11,718 nt of DNA. Origin: Phellopilus nigrolimitatus. Lineage: Eukaryota > Basidiomycota > Agaricomycetes > Hymenochaetales > Hymenochaetaceae. Position numbers and translations under genes: made by a program. This document shows positions 8,251 to 11,718 of the stretch, piece after piece. Every line of letters begins with the position of its first letter. Within the stretch, counting starts at the first letter, position 1. The notes below the pieces were generated by a model that was given only the letters and a program-made list of their open reading frames with translations, was not told the origin of the DNA and searched no databases. The stretch covers positions 1 through 11,718 of the forward strand of contig JAJOHG010000606.1 of assembly GCA_021029095.1 (NCBI GenBank), read 5' to 3'.

Positions 8251-8679
8251 CTAGAGAGGGATCGGGCCGGGCCGGCGCTCCACCACCATCCTGGCTAGCC
8301 GAGGCACACACAGCTGCCCATTCGTGTTCGTGTTCGTGTCCTGACCAACTTTTACTTTCCCGGCCTCTCCGTCTAGTTCGAGCTCAATCGCCTTGGCAAA
8401 CCCAACAGTGACAAGCATTTGCATTTACTCTGTCAGCACCGCGCCTGCTCTGATCCGTCCGACCTCAAAGTCAGACTCAATCCCGAATCCTGCACCGGAT
8501 AGAGTATCATGAATGACAATGCCGGGAAATGAACTCTCAAAATCGGACTGGTATCTTCGGTGCGTGAACAAGCAAGCGTTTACGCGAATCGCTGGAATGT
8601 GCTGATAGCGTGCATTTAGAATGAACTACTCCTGCTTCAGTGTACGAATATGATCGCAGGCGTCATCGAGTCGAGAGAT
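8251..8679 (-). pseudogene. Unidentified 142-codon remnant with two internal stops
   Basis: One minus-strand frame from 8679 to the TAG at 8253-8251 reads as coherent protein: SRLDDACDHIRTLKQE, stop, then NARYQHIPAIRVNA, SSFPGIVIHDTLSGAG, FEVGRIRAGAVLTE, stop, then AKAIELELDGEAGKVKVG and LCVPRLARMVVERR. Only two stops interrupt it, a TAG at 8628-8626 and a TAA at 8427-8425, with no frameshift. This looks like a gene inactivated by point mutations. It includes a DTNTNTN run encoded by a hexanucleotide repeat. I do not recognise the family. Other possibilities are two exons split by an unseen intron around 8427, or chance in a GC-balanced region. Confidence 0.4.
8321..8338. repeat. Hexanucleotide microsatellite (TTCGTG)x3
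   Basis: Three perfect tandem copies of TTCGTG. On the minus strand, within the unidentified remnant, they encode alternating Asn and Thr. Confidence 0.8.
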
Positions 8680-8720
8680 GACAGTCAATTCCGACTATCT
8701 CGCTTTTCGAAATGGAATGA

Positions 8721-8869
8721 TATTTCAACCGATTCGTGATTGATCCATGGCAGAACCACTACCGTTTGGCAGCGCATGTGTTTCCATTGCGTACAGGTTG
8801 GTTTGAGCTAGATCCTAAAAGACCATCCATCGTCATTGTCTTGCAAGATTCGGGTGATTGGAACGACGA
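8721..8869 (+). pseudogene. Possible exon fragment on the plus strand, unidentified
   Basis: The plus strand is open for 49 codons, reading DPWQNHYRLAAHVFPLRTGW, FELDPKRPSIVIVLQD and SGDWNDE, and ends at a consensus 5' splice site GTAAGT (8870-8875). The Trp-rich, protein-like sequence followed directly by a perfect donor suggests a real or former exon. There is no start codon in frame after the upstream TGA. The next exon is unclear; EFDEHLMSRKTFKQC at about 8930-8975 is one candidate. The family is not recognised. It is the only coding candidate I support on the plus strand. Confidence 0.35.
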
Positions 8870-8989
8870 GTAAGTCAAGTGTCTTAGCTTTTTACTGGTT
8901 TATAAGCTACTCCAAGCATCGAATTCGACGAGCACCTCATGTCGCGGAAGACTTTCAAACAGTGCACCTTATTTTCTCTCTTGTTTGAT

Positions 8990-9580
8990 TCAGTGCTCAG
9001 TTATTAGCTCACGCCAACGCAGCACAATACGGCCTGTCATGCTCAAGCGAAGTTCGGTCTCTCTCGCAAATTGTAATATTTCATGTTCGTTGAATTCCTT
9101 TCCGTTTCCAACCTTCATTCTTCGTTCACCCCTCTTATCTCTCATCCCTCGACCCATACGTCTGGTGTTTGACTGTTACTACGTCTTACGCAGATGCCAA
9201 TTGGGTTACTTATCAATCTAGTCCATCGGTGTGTACTCTCTCCCTCTACATACGTTCTGACTGAGCGCAACTTCCGAATCGTAGTTCACATAGAATCAAA
9301 GCAACCAAGTGGCAGTTATCTCAATAATAGATTGTTGCACAAGAATTTCTCGACGCTCGCTGTCTGTTGTCTTCGACTTTGCTTGCTGAACTTACCTTTT
9401 CTTTGCTTCTATCCTACATACGGAATTCGAAAAAATATATATGGTACAACAATTTGGAAAGGAGGAAAGGAGGACATATATGTTCGTCCTGTCGACAGTC
9501 GACAGGTATGTACTGGCTATCTGATGTTCATTATACTACATTCACCTCAATTGCTTATCACCGTGCGCCCTACAGTGGAG
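8990..9580. other. Intergenic, pyrimidine-rich, no gene recognised
   Basis: The plus strand is C/T-rich from about 9080 to 9250 and AT-rich further on. Open frames of up to 176 codons exist, but they have no protein-like composition or motifs. The only structured element seen is the palindrome at 9488-9506. Most of this is probably the 3' flank of copy B. Confidence 0.4.
9488..9506. repeat. 19-bp near-perfect palindrome
   Basis: CCTGTCGACAGTCGACAGG: two 9-bp arms around a single central base. It lies downstream of copy B in AT-rich sequence and contains two overlapping-type GTCGAC sites. Role unknown. Confidence 0.75.
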
Positions 9581-9920
9581 ACTACGAAGATACGAAAACG
9601 AAACAAATTGTTAGTTGTAACTGTAACAAATTAGCAAGTGCAAGTGAAACACGTACATCTCGTTCAGAAGGATTCTTGAAAATCTGGGTCCAGGATGTTC
9701 CAGAATACTGCTTCAGCTTCTGCCAGTCAATCTTTGGGCGAAGCCTCCTCCTTTGTTCGTCTCATGAGATACAATTCTCAGTTAAGTCTCTCATCCTAGC
9801 ACGGTACTCTGGAGGTACCCAGAGCAGCAATTCTCCTGATGCATTCTTGTACCATCCATCCTCTCCAAGGTTTTTGGAAAATCTCTCTGTAGACTGAAAG
9901 TCTGCTGATTCAGTGTCACC

Positions 9921-10176
9921 ATCCCAGATGCAGATGGTTTTGTCACGAGAGCCAGACACAATGTGCATGCCATCAGGGGAGTAGGCAACAGACCAGACAG
10001 AGCCTGAATGACCAATGGGGCTCTCCTACAGCCTTCCCAGTCTGGGCATCCCAGATGCAGATGGTTTTGTCCCATGAGCCAGACACAATGTGTCTGCCAT
10101 CAGGGGAGTAGGCAACAGAGGTGACCATGTCTGAATGACCAGTGAGTGGCTCTCCTACAGCCTTCCCAGTCCCTAA
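9921..10176 (-). repeat. Two tandem, near-identical WD40 repeats
   Basis: Two units (10176-10048, 129 nt, and 10047-9921, 127 nt) encode the WD40 pattern [20 protein letters not shown] followed by TICIWD. They are nearly identical over long stretches at the DNA level. The first unit is 43 codons and in frame; the second lacks 2 nt near 10015, which breaks the frame until the protein resumes as [17 protein letters not shown]40 repeats form beta-propeller blades that sense ligand in STAND receptors; full propellers need about seven, so only a remnant is left. Confidence 0.85.
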
Positions 10177-10464
10177 AGCAATTCCTGTGTGCATTGCCCA
10201 CATATCCTCTTTCCAAACATTGTCCTTTCCTTTCAAAATAAGATTCTGGTTTGAAAATGAAGGACAAAATTGATGAGTCATATAAGAATCTGTTGGGACC
10301 CATGATAAAGCAGAGATATAGAGATGGGGTGTGCTGATTGTGATGCCCTCATAGAAGGCAGAGGTGAATCTGTAAAGGTCTACACAAGCCATTTTGATTT
10401 CATTGTGTTCCTGGATGCAAATATGTGAGCAAAATTATACAGAAAGCCAGCCAGTAAATCTTAC

Positions 10465-11061
10465 TTTGAAATAATTAATGCATTTTGCCAAAACTTCAGT
10501 GCCTGATTTGACCTCTCCCATCAAACTCAAGACTTCAAGCCAAAATAAAGCACCTGGTCCAGATAGAAACCTCTGGACCAATCTCTGAACTGCCAGGCTC
10601 CCTTCAAGGTCAAGAACTGATTCGGAGATATGATCCATCCAGTACAAACAGCTGTGCTGCAGGACCTGGGGAATACACTTGGAAATTCTGTGTGCAAGGT
10701 CTGGAATAGCACTGGTTGGAAGATATGAAGTCTCTAATTGGCAGATGTTGAACTTGAGACCAGAATGCATGACCTGTAGACACTTCATAGCAATGTTGGC
10801 CTTTAACTGCACAGGATCATTCCAGAATTGTGCTTGAATGATCAAGTCAGAGAAGATGGGATGATAAACCTGTATTCCACCATCTGCACTGTTTGTATAA
10901 ACCACAGGGTACAGGTCGGAAACTATTGCTATCAAAGCTGCCTTGTTGATTTTACCAACTTGAAGACTAGGTGTGAGTTCTTGAGCAAAAGGTAAGAAAA
11001 CTGTCAAGTCTTTCACAAGCTCAGTGGCGGCTTTATGAACCTCCTTCTGCAGCTTGCATCT
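10465..11061 (-). CDS. Copy B fused exon: helical region joined to post-NACHT region
   Basis: The exon is 597 nt, 199 codons in one frame between an intron ending TCTAG (11062) and a GTAAGA donor (10464). The first third matches the helical exon of copy A (KEVHKAATELVKDL). From about 10971 onward it matches the segment after the NACHT NTPase in copy A (SDLYPVVY, LVQRFLSGPGALFWLEVLSL). Two introns present in A are missing because they lay in the deleted part. Both splice sites are intact, so this exon could still be spliced and translated. Confidence 0.8.
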
Positions 11062-11718
11062 CTAGATAGACAGGGAAATGAGTGTCCAATCATTAGCAAG
11101 TTTTCCTTGACAGTACCTCGTACAATACATTGGTAGCTGTAAAAGCTGCACTGACGGCGGGATGCAGCTGCAACGGTTTCAGCTTAGCTTTAAATATAAA
11201 CCTTCTAACTTACATCTTTCACTTCATCACCGAGTTTCATAAGCAAGGCTATAGCTTCACTGGATTTTCCCAGGCTTTCAAGTAGTATTTTTTTATTGCT
11301 AAGTTGACGACCTGCTTCCTCGATAATAAGCTTGATAAACTCGTCGGTCTCAGAAGGCGGATGTCAGCTTGTTCGGTATGAATAGAGTACAATGTGCTCA
11401 CAGATGCCGCAGGAATACAAGTCAATGTAATGGAGAGCCCCTTCGAGCCTAAAGGTATGATTTAAGTATGATTATTGCTTAAAATGATGAACGACAAAAA
11501 AGTATAGACGGATCGTTCGTACCTTCCACGGAGAACGATTGTTTCCCAAGAATATCGGCAGCTTTGATGCTAACTTCTGCAAATAACGTCTTGTAGAAAT
11601 GCTGCCTGACGGAGACACTGACTCTGCAGTGGACGGGACCGAACTGGCAGGTAAAGGGGTCAGGATGCGTCATATCGAAGCAAACATTAGACTCACAATG
11701 TGTCCTTCAGCTTCCAAT

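Larger units (their letters stand above)
9762..11718 (-). pseudogene. Copy B: C2-like / helical / WD40 receptor paralogue lacking the NACHT domain, 5' end outside window
   Basis: This paralogue of copy A has the same exon plan: 11718-11697, 11643-11523, 11448-11402, 11348-11214, 11167-11117, 11061-10465, 10410-9762. Several exon lengths equal those of A (47, 51 nt). The C2-like exon 11643-11523 is 121 nt against 119 in A, so it is frameshifted there (KAADILGKQSFSVEG is restored only in another frame). Exon 11348-11214 is intact at 135 nt. Exon 11061-10465 jumps in frame from the helical region (FAQELTP) to the post-NACHT region (SLQVGK...DLYPVVY), so no Walker motifs remain. After the last intron (10464-10411) come two WD40 repeats and the family C-terminus ([13 protein letters not shown]). 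A 2-nt loss near 10015 breaks the second WD40 repeat. A TGA at 9764-9762 stops before a continuing family-like tail (IDWQKLKQYSGTSWTQIF) to 9582. Confidence 0.85.

Noticed and set aside
9194..9897. Plus-strand frames of 146 and 176 codons
   Set aside because: One overlaps copy B in antisense and the other is in AT-rich flank; composition is not protein-like and no domain is recognisable.
1..11718. CRISPR arrays, rRNA genes, bacterial operons or ribosome binding sites
   Set aside because: None seen. Introns and gene families show a fungal nuclear sequence.

Overview
The window looks like a repeat-rich, gene-poor stretch of a mushroom-forming basidiomycete (Agaricomycetes). The evidence is many short introns (about 45-72 nt) with GT..AG ends and CTAAC/CTGAC-like branch sites, NACHT-WD40 receptor genes of the type expanded in Agaricomycetes, a fungal cellulose-binding (CBM1) remnant, and a TG-bounded LTR-type insertion. 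Almost everything recognisable is on the minus strand, and almost every gene is damaged.

Layout by coordinate. (1) 1-1701: the 5' part of a probable Ty3/gypsy-type LTR retrotransposon on the minus strand. It has a GC-rich LTR starting with TG at 1701, a TATA box at 1267-1259, and a gag-like disordered reading frame from 872 running off the window start. (2) 1702-4860: paralogue A of a STAND/NLR-like receptor gene in ten inferred exons: C2-like beta domain, alpha-helical region, NACHT NTPase, winged-helix/C-terminal region. The retroelement interrupts it just before the WD40 repeats. (3) 4.9-9.6 kb: a gene graveyard with decayed copies of SDHAF2 (succinate dehydrogenase assembly factor 2), a secreted CBM1 protein, and several coding-like remnants that I cannot name. 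(4) 9582-11718: paralogue B of the same receptor, 5' end outside the window. It keeps the C2-like and helical exons, the post-NACHT region, two near-identical WD40 repeats and the family C-terminus, but an in-frame deletion of about 427 codons removed the whole NACHT domain.

The two receptor copies are direct repeats about 5 kb apart with complementary losses: A has NACHT but no WD40, B has WD40 but no NACHT. Each also has private frameshifts or stops, so neither appears to encode a full receptor as assembled. In fungi, NACHT-WD40 STAND proteins are linked to non-self recognition (the HET-E/HET-D type in Podospora). A role here would be inference by family.

Caveat: several lesions are 1-2 nt indels, some beside homopolymers. 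Some could be assembly errors. The NACHT deletion, the LTR insertion and the multiple lesions in SDHAF2 and CBM1 could not be explained that way.
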